64,000 nt of DNA from Reyranella massiliensis 521 (lineage in GTDB: Bacteria > Pseudomonadota > Alphaproteobacteria > Reyranellales > Reyranellaceae). The stretch spans positions 1-64,000 of the forward strand of contig CAMAYC010000001.1 in NCBI GenBank assembly GCA_945862125.1. Reading direction: 5' to 3'. Positions 39,938-49,247 of this stretch are shown one piece after another. Made by a program: the position numbers and the translations under genes. The notes beneath the pieces are model-generated. The model saw only the letters and a program-made list of their open reading frames with translations. It was not told where the DNA came from and did not search any database. The number at the start of each line of letters is the position of its first letter. The stretch's first letter is position 1.

Positions 39938-40953
39938 CATTGCCGCGCATAAAGGTTCTGGCGCTGGGCGGCACCATCGCCACGCGCCCCGATGCCTCGG
40001 GTGCCATGCAGATGGGGCTGGGCGCCGACGATCTCGTGGCAGCGGTTCCCGCTCTGGCGACGCTGGCCGCGATCGATGCCGAGACCGTGTCCAAAGTCGG
40101 CAGCCATTCACTGGGATTCGACCATCTCCACGCGTTGGCTACGAAGATCGCGGCACTCGACGTCGACGGCGTGATCGTGACGCAAGGCACCGACACGCTC
40201 GAGGAAACCGCGTTCCTGCTCGATCTGCTGCTCGACCGCGATATCCCGGTGATCGTAACGGCGGCGATGCGCAATCCGGCGCTCACGTCGCCAGACGGGC
40301 CGGGCAACCTGCTGGCCGCCGTGCGCGTGGCCTGCGATCCGTGGGTGCGCGCGCATGCCAGGGCACTGGGCGTGATGGCGGTGATGCTGGACGAGGTCTA
40401 TGCCGCGTCCGATGTGCTGAAAGTCCACCCGACGCGGCTCAACGCTTTTGCCGCGCCGCAGACCGGTCCGCTCGCCGCCCTCGTCGAGGACCGCGTGGTG
40501 CCACTGGCACTGCCGGTGCGCGAGGCGATCACCGCGGCGCATGCGCGACTGGCGGCCTCGGCAGGCGGCAAGGCGGCACCCGTCGCGTTGTGCTGGTTTG
40601 GCCTCGACGAACCGGGCTTCATGATCGAGGCGCTGGTCGATCACCCTGACCGATTGGGCTATCGCGGCGCCGTCCTGGGCGCGATGGGTGGAGGTCATGT
40701 GCCCGAACGCGTGGTACCCCTCGTCGAGCGCCTGGCCGCGTTGCTGCCGACGGTCGTCTCGCCGCGTGCCGGTGGTGGGCCAATGCTGCGACAAACCTAC
40801 GGTGGCCCCAGCTCGGAGATCGCGCTACGCAAGGCCGGCCTGATCTGGGGCGGCCGATTGCATCCTCTGAAGGCGCGGGTGCTTCTGGAGACCTGTCTCA
40901 GGGCCGGGCTCAGCCGCGACATCATTGCCGAGGTGTTCGACGCCTTCGGCTAG
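39934..40953 (+). CDS. Asparaginase family protein
   Basis: IKVLALGGTIATRPDASGAMQMGLGADDLVAAVP; DGVIVTQGTDTLEETAFLLDLLLDRDIPVIVTAAMR. Confidence 0.92.
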   Translation: MTLPRIKVLALGGTIATRPDASGAMQMGLGADDLVAAVPALATLAAIDAETVSKVGSHSLGFDHLHALATKIAALDVDGVIVTQGTDTLEETAFLLDLLLDRDIPVIVTAAMRNPALTSPDGPGNLLAAVRVACDPWVRAHARALGVMAVMLDEVYAASDVLKVHPTRLNAFAAPQTGPLAALVEDRVVPLALPVREAITAAHARLAASAGGKAAPVALCWFGLDEPGFMIEALVDHPDRLGYRGAVLGAMGGGHVPERVVPLVERLAALLPTVVSPRAGGGPMLRQTYGGPSSEIALRKAGLIWGGRLHPLKARVLLETCLRAGLSRDIIAEVFDAFG

Positions 40954-40983
40954 AATTACGGTATTCGGCGCGAGGTGATCGTC

Positions 40984-42417
40984 ATGTTCGAATCCTTCGA
41001 CGCGGTCCTGCTGGCCCGGGCGCAGTTTGCCTTCACCGTCGCGTTCCATTTCATCTTTCCGTCCTTTTCGATCGGGCTTGCGAGCTATCTTGCAGTGCTC
41101 GAGGGCCTATGGCTGTGGACGGGGCGTCAGATCTATCTCGACCTGTTCAAGTACTGGCTGAAGATCTTTGCGCTGGCCTTCGGCATGGGCGTGGTCTCGG
41201 GCATCGTCATGGCCTATCAGTTCGGCACCAACTGGGCGGCCTTCTCCGACAAGGCAGGCCCCGTCATCGGACCGATGATGGCCTACGAGGTGCTGACCGC
41301 CTTCTTCCTCGAGGCCGGCTTCCTGGGCGTCATGCTGTTCGGCATGAACCGCGTCGGCCGCACGCTGCACTTCGTTGCCACCCTGGCGGTCGCGGTCGGC
41401 ACCTTCGTCTCGGCTTTCTGGATCCTGTCGGCCAACAGCTGGATGCACACGCCGGCCGGCTTTGCGGTGAATGCCGGCGGCCAGTTCGTGCCGGTCGACT
41501 GGCTGGCGGTGATCTTCAATCCGTCCTTTCCCTACCGGCTGGTCCACACCGTGTTCGGCGCCTATCTCACCACCGCCCTGGTGGTGGGCGCGGTCGGCGC
41601 CTGGCACCTGCTGCGCGCCAGGTCGGACAGCGGAAGGGCGAATGACGGCGCGCGCGTGATGTTCTCGATGGCCATGGGCATGATCACGGTGGTGGCGCCG
41701 CTACAAATCTTCGCCGGCGACCAGCACGGGCTGAACACGCTGGAGCACCAGCCGGTCAAGGTCATGGCCATGGAAGGTCACTTCAAGAGCTATCCAGACG
41801 GCGCGCCGCTGATCCTGTTCGGCTGGCCCGACAGGAAAGAGGCCAAGACGCTCTATGCCGTCGAGATTCCCAAGGCATCGTCGTTGATCCTGAAGCACTC
41901 CTGGGACGCGCCGATGAAAGGCCTCGACTCGGTCGACCGCCAGGAATGGCCACCCGTTGCGATCGTCTTCTGGGCCTTCCGCATCATGGTCGGCATGGGA
42001 ATGTTGATGCTGACGCTGGCGTTGTTCAGCCTGCTCGCGCGCGTCAGGCACCGGCTCTACGACTGGCCGCTGCTGCATGGCTTCGCCCTGGCTATGGGGC
42101 CGGCCGGCTTCGTGGCGGTGATCGCCGGCTGGGTGACGACCGAGGTCGGGCGCCAGCCCTATACGGTGCATGGCCTGCTGCGCACAGCCGATTCGGCCTC
42201 GCGGCTCGATGCGCCGGCTGTCGCGGCCTCGCTGCTGGCCTTCATCGTGGTCTACTTCATCGTGTTCGGCGCCGGAGTGTTCTACATCCTGAAGCTGATG
42301 AGCCAGCCGCCGCACCGCGGCGAGGAGGGCCCGAGCCGCGGCGCACCGGTGCGTGCGGCGGGCATCACCCCGTCGCCCGCAGTGGCGGAAAAACTCGCGA
42401 CGGGCGGGGAGGCCTGA
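40984..42417 (+). CDS. cydA: Cytochrome bd-type ubiquinol oxidase subunit I (CIO-like, short Q-loop)
   Basis: ARAQFAFTVAFHFIFPSFSIGLASYLAVLEGLWL; GWVTTEVGRQPYTVHGLLRTADSAS. Confidence 0.93.
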   Translation: MFESFDAVLLARAQFAFTVAFHFIFPSFSIGLASYLAVLEGLWLWTGRQIYLDLFKYWLKIFALAFGMGVVSGIVMAYQFGTNWAAFSDKAGPVIGPMMAYEVLTAFFLEAGFLGVMLFGMNRVGRTLHFVATLAVAVGTFVSAFWILSANSWMHTPAGFAVNAGGQFVPVDWLAVIFNPSFPYRLVHTVFGAYLTTALVVGAVGAWHLLRARSDSGRANDGARVMFSMAMGMITVVAPLQIFAGDQHGLNTLEHQPVKVMAMEGHFKSYPDGAPLILFGWPDRKEAKTLYAVEIPKASSLILKHSWDAPMKGLDSVDRQEWPPVAIVFWAFRIMVGMGMLMLTLALFSLLARVRHRLYDWPLLHGFALAMGPAGFVAVIAGWVTTEVGRQPYTVHGLLRTADSASRLDAPAVAASLLAFIVVYFIVFGAGVFYILKLMSQPPHRGEEGPSRGAPVRAAGITPSPAVAEKLATGGEA

Positions 42418-42419
42418 TC

Positions 42420-43427
42420 ATGCCATTCGCCCTCGATTTGCCCGTCATTTTTGCCTTCATCATCGCTTTTGCGATCTATGCCTATGTCATGATGGATGGC
42501 TTCGATCTCGGCATCGGTATCCTGTTCCCGATGATCCCGGCCGGACGCGAGCGCGACACCGCCATGAATTCCATCGCACCTGTATGGGACGGCAACGAGA
42601 CCTGGCTGGTGCTGGGCGGCGGTGGCCTGCTGGCGGCCTTTCCATTGGCCTACGGCGTGATCTTCTCGGCGCTCTACGCGCCGATCATCGCCATGCTGCT
42701 GGCACTGGTGTTCCGCGGCGTCGCCTTCGAGTTCCGCTGGCGTGATCCGGCGCACCGCGCCTACTGGGATGTCGCCTTCAATCTCGGTTCGGTCGTCGCC
42801 ACACTCGCGCAGGGGATCATCCTGGGCGGGCTGCTGCAGGGGATCGCGGTCAGGGATCGTGGCTATGCCGGCGGCTGGTTCGACTGGCTGACACCGTTCA
42901 GCCTGTTGGTCGGGGTCAGCCTGGTCTTCGGCTACGGGCTGCTCGGCGCCACGTGGCTGATCATGAAGAGCGAGGGCACGCTGCAGGAACGCTGCTACAG
43001 GCTCGCCTTCCGGCTGGGCATCGCGGTGATCGTGGCCATGGCGGCGGTGAGCGCCTGGACGCCGTTCCTGCGCGACGCCTACTGGCTGCGCTGGTTCGCC
43101 TGGCCGCAGATCCTGTTCACCGCCCAGGTGCCGCTACTGGTTGTCATCGCCTCGGTCACCTTCTTCGTGAGCCTGCGGCGGCAGCATCACTACACGCCTT
43201 TCCTGATGGCGCTGTCCCTGTTCACGCTGGGCCTCGCCGGTCTTGGCGTCAGCCTCTTTCCCTACGTCGTGCCGCCCTCAGTCTCGATCTGGGATGCAGC
43301 TGCGCCCACTGTCAGCCTCAAGTTCATGCTGCCGGGCGTGCTGGTGATGGTGCCGATCATCCTCGCCTACACCGCCTATTCGTACTGGGTGTTCCGTGGC
43401 AAGACGGGCCATGAAGGCTATCACTGA
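42420..43427 (+). CDS. cydB: Cytochrome bd-type ubiquinol oxidase subunit II
   Basis: YAYVMMDGFDLGIGILFPMIPAGRERDTAMNSIAPVWDGNETWLVLGGGGLLAAFP. Confidence 0.93.
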   Translation: MPFALDLPVIFAFIIAFAIYAYVMMDGFDLGIGILFPMIPAGRERDTAMNSIAPVWDGNETWLVLGGGGLLAAFPLAYGVIFSALYAPIIAMLLALVFRGVAFEFRWRDPAHRAYWDVAFNLGSVVATLAQGIILGGLLQGIAVRDRGYAGGWFDWLTPFSLLVGVSLVFGYGLLGATWLIMKSEGTLQERCYRLAFRLGIAVIVAMAAVSAWTPFLRDAYWLRWFAWPQILFTAQVPLLVVIASVTFFVSLRRQHHYTPFLMALSLFTLGLAGLGVSLFPYVVPPSVSIWDAAAPTVSLKFMLPGVLVMVPIILAYTAYSYWVFRGKTGHEGYH

Positions 43428-43533
43428 GGTGAGTCTCAGGACCCGCCAGCTCTTGTGGTTCGTGGGCCTGTGGGCCGGCGGCGTAGGCGTGACCGCCTTG
43501 GTGAGCTACGGCATCCGATTCTGGCTGAAATAG
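43411..43533 (+). CDS. Small single-TM oxidase-associated protein (DUF2474/CydX-like), 40 aa
   Basis: MKAITEVSLRTRQLLWFVGLWAGGVGVTALVSYGIRFWLK*, overlaps cydB 3' end; in-frame GTG at 43429 is an alternative start; not listed in the ORF track. Confidence 0.75.
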   Translation: MKAITEVSLRTRQLLWFVGLWAGGVGVTALVSYGIRFWLK

Positions 43534-43537
43534 AGCC

Positions 43538-43891
43538 TCAGGCCATGCGCCGGGTCGGCCGGCAGTTGAAGGCCAGCGGCCGGGCGCTGCCGCCGGCTTC
43601 GCGCAGGGTGGCGAGATCGTCGCGGCCAGCCCATTCATTGGTCGTGTCGGTGTAGCGGAAACCCTGGTCGGTCGGCTGGTATTCGAGGCGCCAGGTCTTG
43701 CCGTCGAGCGTGACCGAAGCGCGATTCTTGGCGTAGACCACCGACACTTCCTTGCGACCGTCGCAGAGATAGGCGATGCCCTGCGGAGTCGGGTCGTCGG
43801 CGGCGGGCCGCGGAATCAGGTTCGTCTGTGGTTGCTCTTGGGCGACACAGCCACACAACAAGGCAATCGCTGCAATCGACAGGCGCTTCAT
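43538..43891 (-). CDS. MliC-like (C-type lysozyme inhibitor) lipoprotein
   Basis: MKRLSIAAIALLCGCVAQEQ lipobox; AYLCDGRKEVSVVYAKNRASVTLDGKTWRLEYQPTDQGFRYTDTTNEWAGRDDLATL. Confidence 0.78.
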   Translation of the reverse strand: MKRLSIAAIALLCGCVAQEQPQTNLIPRPAADDPTPQGIAYLCDGRKEVSVVYAKNRASVTLDGKTWRLEYQPTDQGFRYTDTTNEWAGRDDLATLREAGGSARPLAFNCRPTRRMA

Positions 43892-43938
43892 CCTGCGCTT
43901 TCCTCCCTGGACCGGCACCTTAAGGAAATCGGGGGAAC

Positions 43939-44748
43939 GTGCAAATGCCACTCTTCAAACTGCGTGATGGCGCCGAGCTCTACTACGAAAGGAACGGAAG
44001 TGGGCCGCCCTTGTTCCTGGTGGCCGGTCTGGGAGGCGATGGCCGCTTCTGGGGCGCCAATGTCGACGACCTCGCCCGGAATTTCACGGTGGTCGTGCAC
44101 GATCATCGCGGCACCGCGCGCAGCACGCTGTCGCGACTCACCTACAGCGTCGAGCAAATGGCCGACGATGCGCTGCAACTCATCGAGGGGCTGGGCTTCG
44201 ACCGGGTCCATTGGTGCGGCCATTCGACCGGCGGCGCCATGGGGCAGGTGCTGGCCATCGAACATCCCGAGCGCATCGACCGGCTGGTGTTGAGCTCGAC
44301 CTGGGCGAAGACAGATGCCTTCTTCCGTCGCCTGTTCGAGGTGCGCTCCCTGATGCTCCGCGAGCTCGGCCCCGAGGCCTACCTGAAATCGAGTGCGCTG
44401 GCGCTCAACATGCCGTCGTGGGTGCGCGACCATGACGCCGACCTGGTGGCGGCCGAAGCCAAGGCCCGCGAGACCATTCCGGTCCCCGAGATCGTCCTGT
44501 CGCGCATCGCAGCCATCGTCGCCCACGACCGGCGGGAGCAGTTGCAGAAGGTGCAGGCGCCGACTCTGGCGATCTGCGCCCGCGACGATACCGTGACCCC
44601 GCTCTATTTCACGGAAGAGCTGGTCCGGCTGATCCCGGGCGCGCGGGCCTATGTGCTGGCGGACGGCGGCCATGCATATCCGAACGTGCATGGCGCGGAG
44701 TTTCGGCGTGTAATGACCTCCTTCCTCCTGGAGTCCAGACTCTCATGA
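43939..44748 (+). CDS. Alpha/beta hydrolase
   Basis: LYYERNGSGPPLFLVAGLGGDGRFWG; VHWCGHSTGGAMGQVLAIEHPERIDRLVLSSTWA. Confidence 0.88.
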   Translation: MQMPLFKLRDGAELYYERNGSGPPLFLVAGLGGDGRFWGANVDDLARNFTVVVHDHRGTARSTLSRLTYSVEQMADDALQLIEGLGFDRVHWCGHSTGGAMGQVLAIEHPERIDRLVLSSTWAKTDAFFRRLFEVRSLMLRELGPEAYLKSSALALNMPSWVRDHDADLVAAEAKARETIPVPEIVLSRIAAIVAHDRREQLQKVQAPTLAICARDDTVTPLYFTEELVRLIPGARAYVLADGGHAYPNVHGAEFRRVMTSFLLESRLS

Positions 44749-45920
44749 ATATCGAGCCCAAGATCGCCGCCTTCGCCCACGAACTGACCGCCATCCGGCG
44801 TGACATCCACGCCCATCCCGAACTCGGCTTCGAGGAGGAACGGACCAGCACCATCGTGGCGCAGAAGCTGAAGGAGTGGGGCCTCGAGGTCACGACCGGC
44901 ATCGGCAAGACCGGCGTCGTCGGAACCATCCGTGTCGGCAACAACCCGCGGGCCATCGGACTGCGCGCCGACATGGATGCACTGCCGATGGACGAGCTCA
45001 ACACCTTCGATCATCGCAGCACCCACAAGGGCCGCATGCATGCCTGCGGCCATGATGGCCACACCACGATGCTGCTGGGCGCCGCCAAGTATCTCTCGGC
45101 AACGCGCAATTTCGACGGCACCGTGCATCTCATCTTCCAGCCGGCCGAGGAGGGCCGCGGCGGCGCCGAGGCGATGGTCAAGGATGGACTCTTCGACAAG
45201 TTTCCCTGCGAGCAGATCTTCGGCATGCACAACAGGCCCAAGCTCGACGTCGGCAAATTCGCCATTCGTTCGGGTCCGCAGATGGCAGGCGGCGGTCTGT
45301 TCGACATCCACATCACCGGCAAGGGGGCCCACGGCGCGCGGCCGGAGACCGGCGTCGACCCGGTGATCATCGCCACCCAGATCATCTCGGCGCTGCAGAG
45401 TGTAGTATCGCGCAATGTGGCACCGCTCGATTCGGCGGTGATCTCGGTGACTCAGATGCATTCCGGCGACGCCTACAATGTCATCCCCCAGGAGGCGGTA
45501 CTGCGCGGCACGGTCCGTGCCTTCCGAAAGGAGACGATGGCACTGATCAAGGAGCGCATCGAGACGATCTCGGCCGGCATCGCGCACACGCTGGGCGGCA
45601 GCGCCAAGGCTGACGTGCGGATCGCCTTTCCGCCGCTGGTCAATGACAAGGATGCGGTGAAGTTCATCGCCGATGTAGCGGCTGAAATCGTCGGTCCCGA
45701 GAACATGAACCGCGAGGGGCCTTACGTGATGGCGTCGGAGGACTTCTCCTACATGCTCGAGAAAGTGCCCGGCGCCTTCATCAACATCGGCAACGGCGGT
45801 GGCGAGGGAGGCTGCGAGGTGCACAATCCCAGCTACGATTTCAACGACGATATCCTGACCTTGGGCGCCACGCTGTGGTCGAGGGTCGTCGAAACCAAGC
45901 TCGCCAAGGACGCGCGCTGA
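44745..45920 (+). CDS. M20 family amidohydrolase (hippurate hydrolase-like)
   Basis: IRRDIHAHPELGFEEERTSTIVAQKLKEWG; RADMDALPMDELNTFDHRSTHKGRMHACGHDGHTTMLLGAAKYL. Confidence 0.92.
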   Translation: MNIEPKIAAFAHELTAIRRDIHAHPELGFEEERTSTIVAQKLKEWGLEVTTGIGKTGVVGTIRVGNNPRAIGLRADMDALPMDELNTFDHRSTHKGRMHACGHDGHTTMLLGAAKYLSATRNFDGTVHLIFQPAEEGRGGAEAMVKDGLFDKFPCEQIFGMHNRPKLDVGKFAIRSGPQMAGGGLFDIHITGKGAHGARPETGVDPVIIATQIISALQSVVSRNVAPLDSAVISVTQMHSGDAYNVIPQEAVLRGTVRAFRKETMALIKERIETISAGIAHTLGGSAKADVRIAFPPLVNDKDAVKFIADVAAEIVGPENMNREGPYVMASEDFSYMLEKVPGAFINIGNGGGEGGCEVHNPSYDFNDDILTLGATLWSRVVETKLAKDAR

Positions 45921-45939
45921 GCGAGGCACGGGAGGAAGC

Positions 45940-46467
45940 ATGGTGACGACCAACGACACCCGGCACTGGCTGCTCAAGGACCTGCCGTACGCGGCCATGC
46001 TGGCACTTGCCGTGGGCGGTCTCGTGCTCACCAGCTTCCGCGGACCCACGACCTATTACTACTGGATGGCGCTGGCGCCGATTTATGGGTTGATCTGCGT
46101 CGTGGCGGGGTGGCGACACCTCGACACGGGCGCCGGCCACATGCAGCTCGCGGTGACGCAGGCACTGCATTGGTTGGCCTTCGTCGGCGCCATGTGGCTG
46201 ATGTTCCTGCCGCAGGTTCGCGGCATCGACAGCGACAATGCAACCAGCCTCACACTCCTGATCCTGCTGGCGCTCGGCACTTTCGTGGCCGGCGTGCATG
46301 CCCGCGTGTGGCGCATCTGTGCTGTCGGCGTCTTTCTTGCCGCCGCGGTGCCGGCAGTGGCCTGGGTCCAGGAATCGGCCATGCTCCTGCTGGTCGGCGC
46401 CCTGCTGGTGATCATGATTGGGCTCTTCTTCTGGTGGATGTGGCGCCGCGAGAGCGGACGGTTGTGA
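45940..46467 (+). CDS. Multi-pass membrane protein, hypothetical
   Basis: 175 aa, about five hydrophobic helices. Confidence 0.7.
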   Translation: MVTTNDTRHWLLKDLPYAAMLALAVGGLVLTSFRGPTTYYYWMALAPIYGLICVVAGWRHLDTGAGHMQLAVTQALHWLAFVGAMWLMFLPQVRGIDSDNATSLTLLILLALGTFVAGVHARVWRICAVGVFLAAAVPAVAWVQESAMLLLVGALLVIMIGLFFWWMWRRESGRL

Positions 46468-47063
46468 GCACAAAGGTCATTCTCTGGAGCGACTATGTCA
46501 GCCCCTATGCCTTCGTCGCCAGGGCATGGGCCTATGAGCTCGAGGCCGACTACGATCTGACGCTTGAGTGGCGGCCCTACACGCTCGATATCGCCTCGTT
46601 CCAGGGCTCGGTGGCCGAGCGCGATGCCCACCACTGGCGCCGCGTGCGCTACGCCTACATGGACGCCAGGCGCTTTGCCAACAAGCAGGGCCTGACCCTG
46701 ATGGGCCCGAAGAAGATCTTTCATGCCCGGCCGGTCAATGCCGGCATGCTCTACGCGCAGAAGCACGCTGTCTTCCGCCGCTACAACGATCGCGCATTCG
46801 ATCTCTTCTGGCGGCGAGAGCTCGACCCCGAAAGTCCCGAGGCGGTGGCCGCGCTGCTGGTCGAGGCCGGTGCGCCTCCAGGCTTCGAGGATTTTCTCGC
46901 CGGTGAAGGCGGGGCCGAGCACGACCGGCTGCGCCTCGAAGCCGAGACGTCGGGCGTGTTCGGCGTGCCCACTTTCAGCTTCGATGGCGAATTGTTCTGG
47001 GGCGGCGACCGGATCGCCCTGTTGCGCGAACGGCTCGACGAAAAGGGCGCGAAGCGACGCTAG
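46464..47063 (+). CDS. DsbA-family / 2-hydroxychromene-2-carboxylate isomerase-like protein
   Basis: STKVILWSDYVSPYAFVARAWAYELEADYDLTLEWRPYTLDI; SGVFGVPTFSFDGELFWGGDRI; GTG start. Confidence 0.82.
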   Translation: MSTKVILWSDYVSPYAFVARAWAYELEADYDLTLEWRPYTLDIASFQGSVAERDAHHWRRVRYAYMDARRFANKQGLTLMGPKKIFHARPVNAGMLYAQKHAVFRRYNDRAFDLFWRRELDPESPEAVAALLVEAGAPPGFEDFLAGEGGAEHDRLRLEAETSGVFGVPTFSFDGELFWGGDRIALLRERLDEKGAKRR

Positions 47064-47066
47064 CTG

Positions 47067-47453
47067 CTAGGCATCGGGCGGCTGGTCGATCGTGCGTTCG
47101 ATGCGCTGGTGCAGCGTTTTCACCTCGCCGCGCTGCTTTTTCGCGCGATCCTTGAGCAGGCGCTTGGCGCGCCGGAAGGCGTCGTTGACGGCAAATTGAG
47201 GGCTCGCGAAGCGGTCGTCGGCCTGCGGTGTGTGATCGATGTTGATGTCGATGCCACCCGGCAGGGTCGCATGGATGTTGGCGCTGAACAGGTTGCTGGT
47301 TCGGTGATGCTTGTCGGGAATTTTGACCACGACGTGGCAGGCGGTCATGCGGCCGTACAACTGCTCAAGCGTCTCGACATGTCCGGTGATCAACTGGCTC
47401 AGCGCCTCGCTGGTATCGCCGCCCTGAAAGCTGATTTTGAGGGGTGTTTCCAT
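47067..47453 (-). CDS. HPF/RaiA family ribosome-associated protein
   Basis: METPLKISFQGGDTSEALSQLITGHVETLEQLYGRMTACHVVVKIPDKHHRTSNLFSANIHATLPGGIDINID. Confidence 0.82.
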   Translation of the reverse strand: METPLKISFQGGDTSEALSQLITGHVETLEQLYGRMTACHVVVKIPDKHHRTSNLFSANIHATLPGGIDINIDHTPQADDRFASPQFAVNDAFRRAKRLLKDRAKKQRGEVKTLHQRIERTIDQPPDA

Positions 47454-47521
47454 GTCGATCCTCCCTGCAGTGTTTCAACGTCCTTCTTGAACGTGGTGCG
47501 CGCGCGAGGCGTTGCAAGCGG

Positions 47522-48484
47522 TCATGGCGCAGGTTTCGCCGGCAATCCCCGGGCGGCGAGATAGGCTTCGAGCACGCCGGTCCACAGGGCGGGTGCCGAT
47601 GAGATCTGATGGCCGTTCAGCCCTTCGGGCGGCTGGTACTCATGGAACGTGCCTTTGCCGCCTGCCGCCTCGAAGGCGGCAAAATTTCCGCGGCTGTGGG
47701 CCAGCGAATAGAACGGATCCTTGTTGCCGTAGAGCCAGATAGACGGTTGGCCGTAGGCGGCGCCGCGATTGAACAGGTTCTGGTTGATGCCGCTTGCACT
47801 CCAGCAGGCGCCGCCCATCCAGCCGCCGACGAAGTTGATCGCCCCGCGCGGCGTGCCGGGCTGGCGGCCGGTCCAGGCAATGGCGAGGATGCCGCCGCGC
47901 GACTGGCCGCCGATGGCAACGCGGCTGCGGTCGACGAACGGTTGCGCCAGAATCACCGGTGTGATGGCGTCGATGTCGCGCAGCGCGCGCTCGGCGCCGG
48001 GGATCGAGAGTGTCGGCTCACACGCATAGCCCTGTGCCCTGTCGGCCGCGAAGCCTTCGTCGTAGCGCCCTTCCGAGCCGCCGCGGCCACGACGCGACGG
48101 CAGCACCACGGCCCAGCCGCGGGCCGTGAACCATTGGGCAAGCGTTCTTGGATCGTAGGGACGCGCGAAGAGCGAAGGATCGTTGCCGCGCCCTGTCGAG
48201 CCATGATGAAAGATCAGCGTCGGGAAGGGGCCGGCTCCAGCCGGCTTATAGGTGATCGTGGCGAGCTTCACCTGCCCGCCATCGATCGTGACCGGCACCA
48301 TCGATCTTTCCTGAGCCGCAACCGGAAGTGCGGCGATCAGGCCGACGGCAAGGAAGAACGAGCCTAGTCGCCCGCCGCGACGGCCTCGGTCGAGACGGCC
48401 TCGGCGGGTCGTGCGACGCGATGCGTCACCATGCGGTGATGCAGCGTGCGGACCGTATCGCTTCCGCGGGTCAGGCAGAGCCAT
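47522..48484 (-). CDS. Secreted dienelactone hydrolase-like alpha/beta hydrolase
   Basis: FFLAVGLIAALPVAAQERSMVPVTIDGGQVKLATITYKPAGAGPFPTLIFHHGSTGRGN; SRVAIGGQSRGGILA; 5' boundary uncertain (overlaps upstream gene). Confidence 0.75.
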   Translation of the reverse strand: MALPDPRKRYGPHAASPHGDASRRTTRRGRLDRGRRGGRLGSFFLAVGLIAALPVAAQERSMVPVTIDGGQVKLATITYKPAGAGPFPTLIFHHGSTGRGNDPSLFARPYDPRTLAQWFTARGWAVVLPSRRGRGGSEGRYDEGFAADRAQGYACEPTLSIPGAERALRDIDAITPVILAQPFVDRSRVAIGGQSRGGILAIAWTGRQPGTPRGAINFVGGWMGGACWSASGINQNLFNRGAAYGQPSIWLYGNKDPFYSLAHSRGNFAAFEAAGGKGTFHEYQPPEGLNGHQISSAPALWTGVLEAYLAARGLPAKPAP

Positions 48485-48615
48485 GGGAAGAAACCATGCA
48501 CGAAGCAGGCGAGGCTGCCTAGCAGCATGCGACCGCCGAAGCCGAAGGCCATGCCCATGTGCTGGAAGTAGGTTTCGTTGACCTGGGCGGGATGATCGGT
48601 GAAGCGGCGAAGCAT
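48364..48615 (-). CDS. DUF6356-like small protein
   Basis: MLRRFTDHPAQVNETYFQHMGMAFGFGGRMLLGSLACFVHGFFPWLC. Confidence 0.78.
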   Translation of the reverse strand: MLRRFTDHPAQVNETYFQHMGMAFGFGGRMLLGSLACFVHGFFPWLCLTRGSDTVRTLHHRMVTHRVARPAEAVSTEAVAAGD

Positions 48616-48700
48616 GAGAACAATTTTAACGACAGCGCCGGGAAACGGCTTGCTACCTTTGCACCAAAGGGCCCAGATTTGAGAAAGTCATTCCAAGGAA

Positions 48701-49186
48701 ATGCCAATGTCCGCGAAAATATCGCTCGATTCCTTTGACAAGAAGATTCTGGATTGCCTGCAGGACAATTCGGACATGGCCCTGGCCGAGATCGCCCGCC
48801 GGGTCGGACTCTCGACCACGCCGTGCTGGCGGCGCATCAACCGGCTTCAGGAGGAGGGGATCATCCGCGCCCGGGTGGCGCTGCTCAACCGCAAGGCCGT
48901 GAACGCTGGGGTGACGGTGTTCGTGGCGGTGCGCACTGCCCAGCATACGGCGCCCTGGCTCGCCCGCTTCGCCAGGGCGGTGGCGTCGTTTCCCGAGGTC
49001 ATCGACTGCTATCGCATGAGCGGCGAGATCGACTACCTGATTCGCCTCGCGCTGCCCGATATCGAGGCCTACGACGCCTTCTACAAGCGCCTGATCGCCA
49101 AGGTCGAACTCAGCGATGTCACCTCCATGTTCGCCATGGAAGAGATCAAGTCCACCACGCGGCTCCCGCTTTCCTACCTCCCCTAG
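48701..49186 (+). CDS. Lrp/AsnC family transcriptional regulator
   Basis: LDSFDKKILDCLQDNSDMALAEIARRVGLSTTPCWRRINRLQEEGII. Confidence 0.93.
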   Translation: MPMSAKISLDSFDKKILDCLQDNSDMALAEIARRVGLSTTPCWRRINRLQEEGIIRARVALLNRKAVNAGVTVFVAVRTAQHTAPWLARFARAVASFPEVIDCYRMSGEIDYLIRLALPDIEAYDAFYKRLIAKVELSDVTSMFAMEEIKSTTRLPLSYLP

Positions 49187-49247
49187 CGTCCGGCCGAACC
49201 GGGCTCTAGGATCGCCTGGAATTCGCTCCAGAAAAGCAGGGGAAACG

